From: Rhizobium rhododendri
GTDB lineage: Bacteria; Pseudomonadota; Alphaproteobacteria; Rhizobiales; Rhizobiaceae
Direction: 5' to 3'
Assembly: GCF_007000325.2 (NCBI RefSeq)
Contig: NZ_CP117267.1
Location: forward strand, 2,929,001-2,993,000
DNA: 64,000 bases
The notes below the pieces were generated by a model. The model saw only the letters and a list, made by a program, of their open reading frames with translations. It was not told where the DNA came from and searched no databases. Within the stretch, counting starts at the first letter, position 1; each line of letters begins with the position of its first letter. The position numbers were made by a program, and so were the translations under genes. Below, one piece after another: positions 31,507 through 41,905 of this stretch.

Positions 31507-32046
31507 CTAGCGGCTAAGCGTGATCGGCTGGCCAGAGGCCGTGGTGCCGGTGAAGCGCGAGTCGGCCGTCTTGTAAACCGAACCCAGCTGGTTGCCGCTG
31601 CGGTCCTTGAGAACGACCTGCTTGCCGGCCACTTCCCAGGATCCCATCGTCGTCAGTTCGCCGACGCAGCCACGTGTGCCGCCGCGCGATCCGCTGCCGA
31701 GATTGGTGAGTGTCAGGAACATGTCGCAGCTTGTACCGCCGTTGCCGACCTTCCAGCTACCGACCATCGATTCCTTGGTAACATCGAGGCCGGAGGCGGC
31801 AAGCGCTGCATTCTGCTGCGGCGCGCCAGCACCCGGGTTTGCCGACGGAGGGGCTGGAAACTGCGAGCCGGTACCGGTCGGGGATGGAAGCTGGCTGGAC
31901 TGGACCTGCCCGACGGGCGCGGCCTGGATCGGCGGTGGAGAATAGGCTGGCGAAGCGGAGCCATAATCGTTGTTGTAACCCGTCCGCTGGCAACCAGCCA
32001 GCGCTACACCGATAACTGCAGCCGTCGCAGCATATTTGAATCGCAT
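31507..32046 (-). CDS. Omp19-like outer-membrane lipoprotein with protease-inhibitor domain
   Basis: Lipoprotein of 179 residues: signal sequence with lipobox ALAGC, Cys19 being the lipidated residue. A Pro/Gln/Ser-rich linker runs to about residue 90. The C-terminal domain (about 95-179) resembles the Inh/AprI protease-inhibitor fold, with [21 protein letters not shown] and the closing GQPITLSR. Brucella Omp19 has the same layout and is reported to inhibit proteases. The ATG at 32046 has AGGAG upstream; the longer frame to 32097 would add 17 residues before the signal sequence. It lies upstream of zapE, 47 bases away, in the same direction. Confidence 0.88.
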   Translation of the reverse strand: MRFKYAATAAVIGVALAGCQRTGYNNDYGSASPAYSPPPIQAAPVGQVQSSQLPSPTGTGSQFPAPPSANPGAGAPQQNAALAASGLDVTKESMVGSWKVGNGGTSCDMFLTLTNLGSGSRGGTRGCVGELTTMGSWEVAGKQVVLKDRSGNQLGSVYKTADSRFTGTTASGQPITLSR

Positions 32047-32216
32047 TAGGAAACTCCTGAAATAGCCCAGCCTGCCCCGACGTTGGCGCGCAATCACGGC
32101 GGAATTATCGTGAAAGGCATTGATGAATCAAGTGAGCACAAGGAGAAATTGTCGCGGGCTGCTGCCCTTGCCGCAGTCATGGGACAAATTTGGCGCATTT
32201 TTCCAGACGTCTGAAC

Positions 32217-32246
32217 GAAAGACGCCCTCATATCAACATGAGGGCG
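32217..32246 (-). terminator. Terminator after the sdh operon
   Basis: A perfect 9-base-pair stem, CGCCCTCAT (32223-32231) and ATGAGGGCG (32238-32246), with a 6-base loop. On the minus strand TCTTTC follows. It lies 29 bases after the sdhB stop. The T tract is short, so efficiency may be partial. Confidence 0.7.
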
Positions 32247-32275
32247 GCTTGTAGCGCGATCGTGAGAGTAAGCGA

Positions 32276-33055
32276 CTAGACGCGCCGCTCGACCATCATC
32301 TTCTTGATCTCGGCAATCGCCTTGGCCGGATTCAGGCCCTTCGGGCATGTCTGGGCGCAATTCATGATCGTGTGGCAACGATAAAGCCGGAATGGATCTT
32401 CCAGATTGTCGAGGCGTTCACCGGTGGCCTCATCGCGCGAATCGATCAGCCAGCGATATGCCTGCAGCAGGACGGCTGGACCGAGATACCGGTCGCCGTT
32501 CCACCAGTAGCTCGGACAGGAGGCCGAGCAGCAGGCACACAGGATGCACTCGTAAAGACCGTCCAGCTTCTGGCGGTCGTCATGGCTCTGCTTCCATTCC
32601 TTCGCAGGCTCCGGCGATACGGTCTTCAGCCAAGGCTCGATCGAGCGGTGCTGGGCATAGAAGTTCGTCAGGTCAGGAACCAGGTCTTTCACCACAGGAA
32701 GGTGCGGCAGCGGATAGACCTTGACGGTACCCTTCACCTCGTCCAGCCCCTTGGTGCAGGCGAGTGTATTGGTTCCGTCGATGTTCATGGCGCAGGAGCC
32801 ACAGATCCCCTCGCGACAGGAGCGGCGCAGCGTCAGCGTCGGGTCGATGTTGTTCTTGATGTAAAGCAGGGCATCCAGCACCATCGGCCCGCAGTCGTCG
32901 ACATCGATGTAGAAGGTATCGATGCTCGGGTTCTGACCGTCGTCTGGGCTCCAGCGATAGATCCGCAGTTCGCGGGTGTTCGTCGCACCCTGCGGCTTCG
33001 GCCAGACCTTGCCTTCGCGCATCTGAGAGTTCTTGGGGAGAGCGAGTTCAACCAT
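32276..33055 (-). CDS. sdhB: Succinate dehydrogenase iron-sulfur subunit
   Basis: Electron-transfer subunit of complex II. The 259-residue protein contains the [2Fe-2S] ligands in [16 protein letters not shown] plus a later Cys, the [4Fe-4S] motif [12 protein letters not shown] and the [3Fe-4S] motif [17 protein letters not shown]. All cluster cysteines are intact. It follows sdhA by 17 bases and is the last gene of sdhCDAB. Confidence 0.98.
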   Translation of the reverse strand: MVELALPKNSQMREGKVWPKPQGATNTRELRIYRWSPDDGQNPSIDTFYIDVDDCGPMVLDALLYIKNNIDPTLTLRRSCREGICGSCAMNIDGTNTLACTKGLDEVKGTVKVYPLPHLPVVKDLVPDLTNFYAQHRSIEPWLKTVSPEPAKEWKQSHDDRQKLDGLYECILCACCSASCPSYWWNGDRYLGPAVLLQAYRWLIDSRDEATGERLDNLEDPFRLYRCHTIMNCAQTCPKGLNPAKAIAEIKKMMVERRV

Positions 33056-33072
33056 GTCCAGTTCCTCTCAAA

Positions 33073-34929
33073 TCAATACACACGCGCCTTCGGCTCGATC
33101 TTCTGCGGATCCATGCCTTCGGCGATCAGTTCGGTGTGAACCGGACGGTAGTCGAGTTTCACTTCGCCTGAGTCGTTGACCCAGGAGAGCGTGTGCTTGC
33201 GCCAGTTGACGTCGTCACGGCCGCCGAACGGACCGTCGGTGAAGTCTTCCCGTGCATGCGATCCGCGGCTTTCCTTACGGGCTTCCGCGCCGTAGATCGT
33301 GGTGATCGCGTTGGCCATCAGATTGTGCAGTTCGAGCGTCTCGACCAGATCGGAGTTCCAGATCAACGAACGGTCGGTGACCTTTACGTCAGAAAGCTCC
33401 TTCCAGATCGCCGACATGCGCTCGCAGCCCGAGGCCAGCGATTCCTGCGTACGGAATACGGCAGCGTCGTCCTGCATGGCATGCTGCATCTTTTCGCGCA
33501 GCACCGATGTCGGTGTATGACCATTGGAGAACCGCAGCTTGTCGAAGCGATCCATGATCTTTTCGCAGGCAGCCAGGTTGAGCTGAGGGATTGGCGCAGC
33601 GCGATCGATGACTTCGGCAGCGCGGATGGCAGCAGCACGTCCGAAGACGACGAGGTCGATCAGCGAATTGGAGCCAAGGCGATTGGCGCCATGAACCGAT
33701 GCGCAGCCGGCTTCTCCGACAGCCATGAGGCCCGGAAGGATGCGTTCCGGATTTTCACTGTCCGCATTCAGCACTTCGCCCCAGTAGTTCGTCGGGATGC
33801 CGCCCATGTTGTAGTGCACCGTCGGCAGGACCGGGATCGGCTCGCGCGTCACGTCGACGCCGGCAAAGATCTTTGCCGATTCCGAGATACCGGGCAGGCG
33901 CTCGTTGAGAACAGCCGGATCGAGGTGGTCGAGGTGCAGGTAGATGTGGTCCTTGTTCTTGCCGACGCCACGCCCCTCGCGGATTTCCAGCGTCATGCAG
34001 CGCGATACGACGTCGCGCGAGGCAAGGTCCTTGGCTGATGGAGCATAGCGCTCCATGAAGCGCTCGCCTTCCGAATTGACGAGATAGCCGCCTTCGCCGC
34101 GCGCCCCTTCGGTGATGAGACAGCCGGCGCCGTAGATGCCGGTCGGATGAAACTGCACGAACTCCATGTCCTGCAGCGGCAGGCCGGCACGCGCCACCAT
34201 GCCGCCGCCGTCGCCGGTGCAGGTATGGGCGGACGTTGCCGAGAAATAGGCACGGCCGTACCCGCCGGTCGCAAGCACCACCATCTTGGCGGAGAAGCGA
34301 TGGATGGTTCCATCGTCGAGGCACCAGGCCATGACGCCGATGCACTTCGAGCCGTCTTCCGACATGATCAGGTCGAGGGCGAAGTATTCGATAAAGAATT
34401 CGGCGTTGTGCTTCAGCGACTGTCCGTAAAGCGTGTGCAGGATAGCGTGGCCGGTGCGGTCGGCAGCAGCACAGGTGCGCTGCACGGGCGGGCCCTCGCC
34501 GTAATTCTGCATGTGGCCGCCAAACGGCCGCTGGTAGATCTTGCCTTCCTCGTTGCGCGAGAAGGGGACGCCGTAATGCTCGAGTTCGTAAACGGCCTTA
34601 GGCGCTTCCATCGTCAGATACTGCATGGCATCGACGTCGCCGAGCCAGTCGGAGCCCTTGACGGTGTCGTAGAGATGCCACTGCCAGCTGTCCGGCGTCA
34701 TGTTGCGCAGCGACGCAGCGATACCGCCTTGAGCGGCCACCGTGTGCGAGCGGGTCGGGAATACCTTGGTGATGCAGGCGGTCTTGAAGCCCTGTTCGGC
34801 CATGCCGAGCGTGGCGCGGAGACCCGCGCCGCCGGCACCGACGACGATCACGTCATAGGAGTGATCGACGTACTTGTAGTCCTTGCCGGTCCGTTCGGGC
34901 CCATTCTGATTGGGTGAGGTTGGTGCCAT
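33073..34929 (-). CDS. sdhA: Succinate dehydrogenase flavoprotein subunit
   Basis: Catalytic subunit oxidising succinate to fumarate, with covalently bound FAD. The 618-residue protein has the FAD motif [11 protein letters not shown], the covalent-FAD histidine His62 in [10 protein letters not shown], the [21 protein letters not shown] substrate region and the C-terminal [15 protein letters not shown] block. Length and motifs are normal. The ATG at 34929 is 7 bases after the sdhD stop. Confidence 0.98.
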   Translation of the reverse strand: MAPTSPNQNGPERTGKDYKYVDHSYDVIVVGAGGAGLRATLGMAEQGFKTACITKVFPTRSHTVAAQGGIAASLRNMTPDSWQWHLYDTVKGSDWLGDVDAMQYLTMEAPKAVYELEHYGVPFSRNEEGKIYQRPFGGHMQNYGEGPPVQRTCAAADRTGHAILHTLYGQSLKHNAEFFIEYFALDLIMSEDGSKCIGVMAWCLDDGTIHRFSAKMVVLATGGYGRAYFSATSAHTCTGDGGGMVARAGLPLQDMEFVQFHPTGIYGAGCLITEGARGEGGYLVNSEGERFMERYAPSAKDLASRDVVSRCMTLEIREGRGVGKNKDHIYLHLDHLDPAVLNERLPGISESAKIFAGVDVTREPIPVLPTVHYNMGGIPTNYWGEVLNADSENPERILPGLMAVGEAGCASVHGANRLGSNSLIDLVVFGRAAAIRAAEVIDRAAPIPQLNLAACEKIMDRFDKLRFSNGHTPTSVLREKMQHAMQDDAAVFRTQESLASGCERMSAIWKELSDVKVTDRSLIWNSDLVETLELHNLMANAITTIYGAEARKESRGSHAREDFTDGPFGGRDDVNWRKHTLSWVNDSGEVKLDYRPVHTELIAEGMDPQKIEPKARVY

Positions 34930-34936
34930 GATGCAA

Positions 34937-35317
34937 TTATCCTACGAACGCGATTTTCAGAATGGCGAAGAGACAGAGCCCAGCGACGACGATCGAAAAG
35001 AACGTGTTGAGCATCAGCAAGACGAGTTTGCCGACTTCGCCATGGACGTAGTCCTCGATGATCACCTGCATGCCGAGCCGCATGTGGATCACGCCCGAAA
35101 TCACCATCAGCGCGAAGATCACGGCGACAAACGGGTTCGACAGCGCGTGCACGACAACAGCATAAGGTGCGCCGGCGTAAATCATCAGGAAGACGACGAA
35201 GAAGATAAACAACGGCACGTTGGCGACGGCCGTCAGCCGCTGGCGCCAGAAATGCTCCGTGCCGTCCTTGGCCGAACCGAGACCGCGAACGCGGCTGAGA
35301 GGGGTGCGCATATCCAT
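34937..35317 (-). CDS. sdhD: Succinate dehydrogenase membrane anchor subunit SdhD
   Basis: One of the two membrane anchors of complex II, helping form the quinone and heme b site. With the ATG at 35317 it has 126 residues and three hydrophobic helices (about 31-50, 57-76 and 96-121). The block [20 protein letters not shown], conserved in alphaproteobacterial SdhD, carries the heme-ligand region. The longer frame to 35590 overlaps sdhC and is rejected. It starts 11 bases after the sdhC stop. Confidence 0.94.
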   Translation of the reverse strand: MDMRTPLSRVRGLGSAKDGTEHFWRQRLTAVANVPLFIFFVVFLMIYAGAPYAVVVHALSNPFVAVIFALMVISGVIHMRLGMQVIIEDYVHGEVGKLVLLMLNTFFSIVVAGLCLFAILKIAFVG

Positions 35318-35328
35318 GACCAGAACCC

Positions 35329-35724
35329 TCAGAAACGCATCGCCAGGGCAACAGCCCAGACGATGGCGGTGAGACAGAGCGAACCGATCAGATTGGCGAT
35401 CGCCAGCTTGGTGGAAAAATGCTTCTCGAAACCATGGCCGAGATCCCACATAAAATGGCGGAAGCCGCCGAGCATGTGGTGCAGCAGCGCCCAAGTATAG
35501 CCAAGCAGGATCAGCCGGCCGATGATCGTGCCGAGAAACCAGTTGGCCCAGTCGAAATAAAACTGGCCCGACGCGGCGGCGACAAGCCACCAGACGACCA
35601 AAAGCGTGCCGACGTAGAGCGCTCCACCGGTAATGCGATGGATGATCGACATGGCCATGGTCGGGATGAGTTTGTAGATTTGAAGATGCGGCGATATAGG
35701 CCGATTATGTGTGACGTTCGCCAT
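35329..35724 (-). CDS. sdhC: Succinate dehydrogenase cytochrome b556 subunit SdhC
   Basis: Membrane anchor of complex II that shares heme b with SdhD. The 131-residue protein has the N-terminal [11 protein letters not shown], the SIIHRITG block, three membrane helices, and the cytochrome signature HMLGGFRH with His83 and Arg89-His90. The ATG at 35724 is used; a preceding TTG is unlikely. GAGG lies just upstream. It is the first gene of sdhCDAB. Confidence 0.95.
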   Translation of the reverse strand: MANVTHNRPISPHLQIYKLIPTMAMSIIHRITGGALYVGTLLVVWWLVAAASGQFYFDWANWFLGTIIGRLILLGYTWALLHHMLGGFRHFMWDLGHGFEKHFSTKLAIANLIGSLCLTAIVWAVALAMRF

Positions 35725-36027
35725 CAAGACCTCGCGGCGTTACGATGCGCTTCCAATGCGGGCAATCCCGGGCAACACACGAATGACAAAGTCCTATGTG
35801 CGTTGCATCAGTCGCGTGGTTTAATCACCGAAATGCCTGCCGACAAGCACTATTGCAGTCCATAGAAAATTTAATCGATTGACGTCATCCACACGCCGAT
35901 TTCGCCGTATTACTCTCTTGCGAGTTAACCATCCGGGTGGATTTGTCGCCCGCTGCGTGGACTTGGTCTTCCACTTCCGGCACTCTTCCTTAACTTTTTG
36001 TTAACGGTTATTTGTCCGGAGGCCGGC
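35725..36027. other. Divergent promoter region between sdhC and an exported-protein gene
   Basis: This 303-base gap must hold promoters for both strands. For sdh, CTTGTCG near 35840 on the minus strand could be a -35 box, but its -10 partner is poor. TGACGTCA at about 35880-35887 is a perfect 8-base palindrome. For the plus strand, CGGAGG at 36017-36022 is the ribosome site. TTAAC, five T and GTTAA just before it form a small dyad at 35991-36005. No further structure is evident. Confidence 0.4.
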
Positions 36028-36591
36028 ATGCCTGGTGTTTTCTCGCGAATCGGTACGATCCTTGGCGCAGCAGCACTGAGCGGAACCCTGGCGTTGCCTG
36101 TTCTGGCGAACGACTACCACGGCCACGGCCGGACCATTTTCCATCAGGGAGCGCACGCCTCCGGCTTTCGGAACCGCGAGGCCGGTGGACACCGCTTCTA
36201 CGCCGACGATCGCAGCCCGCGCCAGGGCCATGAACACAGCCGTTTCGATCCCAGCGGTTATCGCAGCCATGCGCCCGAGCGCCAATTTACCGACGGGCAC
36301 ATGCGTAGAAACCATTTCCGGATGCTGGCGTCCCGGGATTTTTCGACGCGGCGTGGCGGTGGCATCGCCGTTATCGAGCGCCGTCAGCCGGACTATAATT
36401 TCATCAGTAATTACGCCGGCTCGGTCGATGTCTACCATGCCAATGGCGGCACCTATATCACCGGCTATGGCGACGGCGGCTACACCGGGTCAAGCGCCCC
36501 TGTCATGGCGCCGCGCGCAAAAATCATCGATGTCGCCCGCACGCGCAACGGCTGCGCCTACGAAAACGGCGTCTGCGTCATCAGGCCCTGA
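36028..36591 (+). CDS. Exported protein of unknown function
   Basis: A 187-residue protein with a clear signal sequence (hydrophobic core at about 8-26, cleavage likely after VLA). The mature part is rich in His, Arg, Gly and Tyr, with many HG and RR pairs, then a more ordered C-terminal half with NYAGSVDVYHANGGTYITGYGDGGY. Two cysteines near the C-terminus (CAYENGVC) may form a disulfide. I do not recognise a family. The ATG at 36028 has CGGAGG five bases upstream; the frame is open a little further to a TTG at 35998. Confidence 0.75.
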   Translation: MPGVFSRIGTILGAAALSGTLALPVLANDYHGHGRTIFHQGAHASGFRNREAGGHRFYADDRSPRQGHEHSRFDPSGYRSHAPERQFTDGHMRRNHFRMLASRDFSTRRGGGIAVIERRQPDYNFISNYAGSVDVYHANGGTYITGYGDGGYTGSSAPVMAPRAKIIDVARTRNGCAYENGVCVIRP

Positions 36592-36594
36592 TCG

Positions 36595-37245
36595 TCAGTC
36601 TGCGGAGAACCGCCACACGGTCGTCTTCTTGATGTCGCTGTCCTCGAGGGCGCGCGTGACCGGCACTTCATAGGTCGCCTGGAATGTGAGACCCGCTTTC
36701 GGCAGGTAGGCTCGCCCGGGATCGCCGACGAGAACGACGATGCCCCGGGAGGTGAGTGCCGATAGCCAGGGGACGAGCCGGTCTGCAAATTCGCGATCGT
36801 AGAACACGTCGCCAGCGAGCAGCACGTCCGCGTCGACGGGAAGGCCGACGATATCATCGCCGGAAAACCCGATATCGGCCCGATTTTCCGCAGCATTCAG
36901 CCGCACTGCCGTTTCCGCCCACGGATCGATATCCACCGCCAGCACCTTTGCAGCACCCGCATGTGCGGCGGCAATGGCCACCAGCCCCGATCCACTGGCA
37001 AAATCCACCACACGCTTGCCGGCGACGACATCGGGGTTATCGAGCACGAAACGCGCCAGGCCCTGGCCTCCCGCCCAGGCAAAGGCCCAGAACGGTGGTG
37101 GCAGGCCGATCTCCTGCAGCTCCTCCTCGGTCTTCAGCCAGAGGTCATGGGCTTCGCTCGCCAGATGCAGCCGGATCTCAGGCACATGCGGCGGCGCCAG
37201 CACATCGGTGTTAGCGCGGATAAAAGCTTCCGGCTCGGTCTTCAC
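36595..37245 (-). CDS. Class I methyltransferase, ETF-beta lysine methyltransferase-like
   Basis: SAM-dependent methyltransferase of 216 residues. Motif I is VVDFASGSGLVAIAAA at about 98-113, the acidic end of strand 2 is AVDIDPW, and the GDVFYD block matches the (D/E)xx(Y/F) motif of family 16 lysine methyltransferases. Bacterial homologues in Agrobacterium are reported to methylate electron-transfer flavoprotein beta; that is the best guess here. The start is GTG at 37245, with a weak ribosome site. It follows the EVE gene by 7 bases. Confidence 0.8.
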   Translation of the reverse strand: MKTEPEAFIRANTDVLAPPHVPEIRLHLASEAHDLWLKTEEELQEIGLPPPFWAFAWAGGQGLARFVLDNPDVVAGKRVVDFASGSGLVAIAAAHAGAAKVLAVDIDPWAETAVRLNAAENRADIGFSGDDIVGLPVDADVLLAGDVFYDREFADRLVPWLSALTSRGIVVLVGDPGRAYLPKAGLTFQATYEVPVTRALEDSDIKKTTVWRFSAD

Positions 37246-37252
37246 TCGCGGC

Positions 37253-37690
37253 TCAGCGGGGCGGATTGTCGAGGCCGCCCATCCGGCAGACCTCCAGATA
37301 TTCCTCGTCGGTGACCGGCTGCACGGACAGCCGCATCGAGGTCACCAGCGACATTTTCGCCAGCTTCTCGCTCGCCTTGACATCCTTCAGCGTCACCGGC
37401 TTCGGCATATCGCAGACGGCGCGGATGTCGACGCAATCCCACTTCGGATCGCCCTTGGCGCTGGAATCCGGATGCGACAAGGCACAGACCTCGACGATAC
37501 CGACGATCTCGAGCCCTTCGTTCGAGTGGTAGAAAAAGCCCTTGTCGCCGATCTTCATCGCCCGCATGTGGTTGCGCGCCAGATAGTTGCGCACGCCGGT
37601 CCATTCGGTGCCGGCCTCGCCCGCATCCTTCTGCGCCTGCCAGCCCCAGGTCTTCGGTTCGGACTTGAACAGCCAGTGAGCCACGATCAC
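37253..37690 (-). CDS. EVE-domain protein
   Basis: A 145-residue protein made of one EVE domain (PUA-like fold), of the THYN1 group. It begins HWLFKSEPKTWGW and contains TEWTGVRNYLARNHMRAMKIGDKGFFYHSNEG, both hallmarks of the family. EVE domains bind modified bases in DNA or RNA; the role in bacteria outside restriction systems is unclear. The start is GTG at 37690, overlapping the stop of the YciI gene by four bases (GTGA). Confidence 0.9.
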   Translation of the reverse strand: MIVAHWLFKSEPKTWGWQAQKDAGEAGTEWTGVRNYLARNHMRAMKIGDKGFFYHSNEGLEIVGIVEVCALSHPDSSAKGDPKWDCVDIRAVCDMPKPVTLKDVKASEKLAKMSLVTSMRLSVQPVTDEEYLEVCRMGGLDNPPR

Positions 37691-37980
37691 GCCTCCGGCT
37701 TGTTGAATACCCAGTTGAACGGCTTGACCTCGACGCTTTCGAACAGGCCGGCCTTGGCATAGGGATCGGCATCGGCCAGGGCCTGCGCATCGGCGAGCGA
37801 CGCCGCTTCGACGATCACCAGGCTGCCGCAGGGCTTTTCATCCGAGCCGAGGAACGGGCCGGCCATCTTCAGCGTGCCCTCGTCATTCAGCTTGTTCAGA
37901 TGCTCGACATGGGCAGGGCGGGTGTCCATGCGGACATGTAGATGGTCGGGTTTGTCCTTGCAGAGAAAAGCGAAAAGCAT
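37687..37980 (-). CDS. YciI-family protein
   Basis: A 97-residue dimeric ferredoxin-like-fold protein of the YciI family (related to YCII chlorohydrolase-like domains). It contains RPAHVEHLNKL, the catalytic-like His24 and the DPYAKAGLFESVEVKPFNWVF end typical of the family. Function is unknown. AGGAG lies 8 bases upstream of the ATG. Located between gpsA (27 bases) and the EVE gene (4-base overlap). Confidence 0.9.
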   Translation of the reverse strand: MLFAFLCKDKPDHLHVRMDTRPAHVEHLNKLNDEGTLKMAGPFLGSDEKPCGSLVIVEAASLADAQALADADPYAKAGLFESVEVKPFNWVFNKPEA

Positions 37981-38007
37981 GGGTTTGCTCCTGTTTTGTG
38001 GTCAGAT

Positions 38008-38997
38008 CTATTCGGTGGTGATCGGCCGCGTCATCAATTGTTCGATGGCGTCGGAAATATCGAGCGTGCCGTCGATAATGGCCGCAACCGCTTCGGTGAT
38101 CGGCATGGCGATGCCGAGTTCGGCGGCAAGCCGAACGGCGACGGAAGCGGCAAGCGCCCCTTCGACCAGTCCCCCCTGCGCCGGATCCCGAAGCTCGCCG
38201 CGACCAAGCGCGATGCCGAAGCGCAAGTTGCGCGACTGGTGGCTGGTCGCAGTCAGCACGAGATCGCCAAGGCCGGAGAGGCCGCGCACCGTCTCCGCCT
38301 GCCCGCCCTGCGCGCCGACGAAGCGCGACATCTCGGCCAGTCCCCGGCTGATCAGCGCCGCGCGGGCCGAATCGCCGATGCCACGGCCTTCGACGATGCC
38401 GCAGGCAATCGCCAGCACGTTCTTCAGCGCGCCGCCCAGCTGGACGCCGATCCGGTCATCGGAGGCATAGAGCCGGAATGTCCGCCCCGAAATTGCCTGC
38501 GCCAACCGTTCGGCATCAGCCATGTCCCCGGCGGCGACAGCCATTGCCGTCGGCAGGCCCTTGGCAATATCGGCGGCAAAACCGGGGCCTGAAAGTACAG
38601 CGATGGCATGATGCGGCAATTCGCGTTCCAGCATTTCCGTCAACAGCGAGCCGGAAACACGATCGATACCCTTGGCACACGTAACGACGACGGCATCCTT
38701 CGAGAGGTATCTTCCATACTGTCGCGCTGCATCTGCCTGTGCCTGGGAGGGCATCGCAAACAACACGATATCGGCATGGGAAACCGCATCCGGTTCGGCG
38801 GAAAAGGTGAGACCGCCCGGAAGCGCAATGCCGGGCAAAGCCGCTTCGTGCCGGCGCTCGGCGGCAAGTTTGGCCATCAGCGCCGCATCGCGGCCGACGA
38901 GCACCACCTCGTGGCGGCCGGCCTGGGCAATGACGGAGGCCAGCGCCGTTCCGAAGGCGCCGGCGCCGATAACCGCGATGCGCTCCGTGCCACTCAT
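38008..38997 (-). CDS. gpsA: Glycerol-3-phosphate dehydrogenase [NAD(P)+]
   Basis: Reduces dihydroxyacetone phosphate to sn-glycerol 3-phosphate, the backbone of phospholipids. The 329-residue protein has the nucleotide motif [10 protein letters not shown] near residue 11, the KGID block and the catalytic-lysine block [13 protein letters not shown]. Its ATG overlaps the tsaD stop by four bases (ATGA), which is the usual rhizobial arrangement. Confidence 0.97.
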   Translation of the reverse strand: MSGTERIAVIGAGAFGTALASVIAQAGRHEVVLVGRDAALMAKLAAERRHEAALPGIALPGGLTFSAEPDAVSHADIVLFAMPSQAQADAARQYGRYLSKDAVVVTCAKGIDRVSGSLLTEMLERELPHHAIAVLSGPGFAADIAKGLPTAMAVAAGDMADAERLAQAISGRTFRLYASDDRIGVQLGGALKNVLAIACGIVEGRGIGDSARAALISRGLAEMSRFVGAQGGQAETVRGLSGLGDLVLTATSHQSRNLRFGIALGRGELRDPAQGGLVEGALAASVAVRLAAELGIAMPITEAVAAIIDGTLDISDAIEQLMTRPITTE

Positions 38998-40091
38998 GAT
39001 TTTGCGCCCCGACGGCCGTGGCCGATCAGCGCCGCAGCATTAGCGTCCAGCGGCCAGCGCGATCGCGGCGCCACCGAGAGATCGTCTGCAGGTTCACCGG
39101 TTGCCATCCGCTCGAGGCCGGCCCAGGCGATCATCACGGCATTGTCGGTGCAAAGATGCAGCGGCGGAGCGATGAAGCGGAAGCCCCGCTGGTCGCATAG
39201 CTCCTGCAAGGTCCGGCGCAATTCGAGATTGGCGGCAACACCGCCGGCAACGACCAGCGCCGGACGATCCGACAATTGCGGAAACTCGGCCTTGAAGCGT
39301 TGCAGCCCGCGCCCGATGCGATCCTTCAGTGTCCGCGAAATGGCCTTCTGGAAGGAGGCGCAGATATCGGCGATATCCTGATCCGAAAGCGGCGCGATCT
39401 CCATTGCGGCATGCCGCACGGCAGTCTTCAGGCCGGAAAAGGAAAAATCGAGCCGCGCCTCACCGACCAGCGGCCTGGGGAAGACGAACCGGTCGGCATT
39501 GCCGGTCTTTGCCGCCTTTTCCACCGCCGGACCGCCGGGATAGGGCAGGCCCAGCAGCTTGGCCGTCTTGTCGAAGGCTTCGCCGAGCGCATCGTCGATC
39601 GTCGTGCCCCAGCGCTCGTAGACGCCGACGCCGCGCACCAGGATCAGTTGCGTGTGGCCGCCGGAGACCAGCAGCATCAGATAGGGAAAGGCCAGCCCAT
39701 CGGTCAGGCGCGCCGTCAGCGCATGGCCTTCGAGATGGTTGATGGCATAGAGGGGCTTGCCCGAGGCACGCGCCATCGCCTTCGCCGTCATCAACCCGAC
39801 CAGCAGACCACCGATCAGGCCAGGGCCGGACGTTGCGGCAATCGCATCGACGTCGGCAAGCGACACATTGGCGCGTTTCAAAGCTTCTTCGATAAGCGTA
39901 TCAAGCGCCTCGACATGGGCGCGGGCCGCGATTTCGGGGACCACGCCGCCATAGGCACTGTGCTCCTCCATCTGGCTGAGAACGACGTCGGACAATACAG
40001 AGCACTGCCCGTCCGAACGGCGTTCGACAACGGCAGCGGCGGTTTCGTCGCAGCTTGTTTCGATGCCGAGAATGCGGAGAAAGGGCGTCAT
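38994..40091 (-). CDS. tsaD: tRNA N6-threonylcarbamoyladenosine synthase subunit TsaD
   Basis: Transfers threonylcarbamoyl to A37 of ANN-decoding tRNAs, with TsaB and TsaE. The 365-residue protein starts with the ATPase block [16 protein letters not shown] and has the metal-binding histidines in the [11 protein letters not shown] and [12 protein letters not shown] blocks, followed by VSGGHTQLI. The C-terminal [10 protein letters not shown] block is intact. It is divergent from hemC with 74 bases between the starts. Confidence 0.97.
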   Translation of the reverse strand: MTPFLRILGIETSCDETAAAVVERRSDGQCSVLSDVVLSQMEEHSAYGGVVPEIAARAHVEALDTLIEEALKRANVSLADVDAIAATSGPGLIGGLLVGLMTAKAMARASGKPLYAINHLEGHALTARLTDGLAFPYLMLLVSGGHTQLILVRGVGVYERWGTTIDDALGEAFDKTAKLLGLPYPGGPAVEKAAKTGNADRFVFPRPLVGEARLDFSFSGLKTAVRHAAMEIAPLSDQDIADICASFQKAISRTLKDRIGRGLQRFKAEFPQLSDRPALVVAGGVAANLELRRTLQELCDQRGFRFIAPPLHLCTDNAVMIAWAGLERMATGEPADDLSVAPRSRWPLDANAAALIGHGRRGAKS

Positions 40092-40165
40092 GGAACCTGA
40101 ACGTCGGATTGCGGTGCAGTCTAAACCTGTTTACGAGAACTGTCGGTAACAACGGATCAATACGG

Positions 40166-41095
40166 ATGCAAACGAAACCTTTCCGGATCGGCACACGCGG
40201 TAGTCCGCTTGCGCTGGCCCAGGCCCACGAGGCGCGAGACCGGCTGATTGCCGCCCATGGCCTGCCCCCGGAAATGTTCGAGATCGTCGTCATGACGACA
40301 ATGGGCGACCGCATTACCGACCGTTCGCTGGCTGAAATCGGCGGCAAGGGGCTGTTCACCCAGGAACTCGAACTGCGGCTTTTGACCGAGGACCTGGACT
40401 TTGCCGTGCATTCGGCCAAGGACATAGCCACCAATCTGCCCGAAGGCCTCTATCTCTCCGCCTTCCTGCCGCGCGAAGATATCAGGGATGCCGTGATCGG
40501 CCGCACGGCGCCGAGCCTGATGGAATTGCCGCAGGGCGCAACGGTCGGCTCTGCATCGCTTCGCCGGCAGGCACTGATCAGACGCATCCGCCCGGATATC
40601 AATGTCATCGTCTTTCGCGGCGCAGTCGACACGCGGCTGCGCAAGTTGCACGAAGGCCAGGCCGATGCCACGCTTCTGGCCGTGGCCGGGCTGAAGCGAC
40701 TGGGCAAGGTCGACGTGCTTACCGAGATACTCGACCCCGACGCCTTTCCGCCGGCGCCGGCGCAGGGCGCAATCGCCATCGAAAGCCGGGTCGGAGACAT
40801 CAGGACCGACGCGCTGCTGGCGCCGATCAACGACATCCCCACCTTCGACACCGTCTCCTGCGAGCGCGGCTTCCTCGCGACGCTCGACGGCTCCTGCCGC
40901 ACGCCGATTGCCGGCTACGCAACCTGCGACGGCGACAACCTGCGCTTTTTCGGCATGATCCTCACCCCGGACGGCCGCATCGAGCACAACATCACCGTCG
41001 AAGGCCGGCGCTCGGATGCCGAAGCCCTTGGCGCTGCGGCCGGCGAGGCGGTGCGTGACAAGGCCGGCCCGACCTTTTTCGATAGCTGGAGCTGA
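40166..41095 (+). CDS. hemC: Porphobilinogen deaminase (hydroxymethylbilane synthase)
   Basis: Joins four porphobilinogens into hydroxymethylbilane in heme synthesis. The 309-residue protein has [14 protein letters not shown] near the start, [18 protein letters not shown] and the dipyrromethane-cofactor Cys244 in [12 protein letters not shown]. The ATG at 40166 gives the standard N-terminus; the longer frame from 40055 overlaps tsaD upstream sequence. hemD follows after 3 bases. Confidence 0.97.
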   Translation: MQTKPFRIGTRGSPLALAQAHEARDRLIAAHGLPPEMFEIVVMTTMGDRITDRSLAEIGGKGLFTQELELRLLTEDLDFAVHSAKDIATNLPEGLYLSAFLPREDIRDAVIGRTAPSLMELPQGATVGSASLRRQALIRRIRPDINVIVFRGAVDTRLRKLHEGQADATLLAVAGLKRLGKVDVLTEILDPDAFPPAPAQGAIAIESRVGDIRTDALLAPINDIPTFDTVSCERGFLATLDGSCRTPIAGYATCDGDNLRFFGMILTPDGRIEHNITVEGRRSDAEALGAAAGEAVRDKAGPTFFDSWS

Positions 41096-41098
41096 CCG

Positions 41099-41845
41099 AT
41101 GCGCGTGCTCGTCACACGTCCCGCAGCATCGGGCGAGCGCACCGCGAAAAAGCTCGAAGCGCGCGGCCATGAGGCACTGCTCTTGCCGCTGACGGCAGCA
41201 GTCCACGATCCCGAGGCGGCATCGGCGGCACTGGACAACTCCACCGGCGCCATTGCCGTTACCAGCGCAGAGGCGCTCCGTGCATTGCAGGCCATCGGCC
41301 CGGCGCTCTCCGCACATATCGGACGACCGCTCTTTGCCGTCGGCAAGGCAACCGCCGAAAAGGCAGTCGCAGCCGGTTTCACCACTGTCCACCATTCCCA
41401 AGGCGATGGCACTGAACTTGCCGATCTCGTGGCCAGCCAGAAATTCTTGTTGGGTGATCGTCCGCTGACTTATCTCGCAGGCTACCCCCGCGCGTCAGGC
41501 TTCGAAAAGCAGCTTTCCCTGCACGGCGTCCCGTTCGACTGCATCGAATGCTACCGCATGGAGCCGGTAGAGCCGCCTGAAACACTGCTGCAGAGCCTTT
41601 TCAGCGACGTTCCTGTCGATGCAGTGCTCTTCTACTCCAGTCACACCGCCAGACGTTTTTTCGGCCTCGCTACAGTATCCAGGCATCTGGAGAAGCTGAA
41701 AAAGACGCGACTTCTTTGCCTGAGCGCGACGATTGCCACAATCGTCCCCTACCCGTTGCGATCAGCGGTCGAAATAGCGGAGATCCCGGAGGAAGACAGC
41801 ATGCTCGGCCTTCTCGATCCCGATCCGAGCGCTAATTTGATCTAA
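41099..41845 (+). CDS. hemD: Uroporphyrinogen-III synthase
   Basis: Cyclises hydroxymethylbilane to uroporphyrinogen III. The 248-residue protein begins with MRVLVTRPAASGERTAKKLEARGHEALLLP, the family N-terminus, and has the VDAVLFYSSHTARRF block near the end of the second domain. The family is poorly conserved, but position directly after hemC makes the call firm. Confidence 0.94.
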   Translation: MRVLVTRPAASGERTAKKLEARGHEALLLPLTAAVHDPEAASAALDNSTGAIAVTSAEALRALQAIGPALSAHIGRPLFAVGKATAEKAVAAGFTTVHHSQGDGTELADLVASQKFLLGDRPLTYLAGYPRASGFEKQLSLHGVPFDCIECYRMEPVEPPETLLQSLFSDVPVDAVLFYSSHTARRFFGLATVSRHLEKLKKTRLLCLSATIATIVPYPLRSAVEIAEIPEEDSMLGLLDPDPSANLI

Positions 41846-41905
41846 GCTCTTTCCATAAACCGCTTCACTGTCTACCTTCTTCGCAGTGCATCACATGAGG
41901 ACGCC

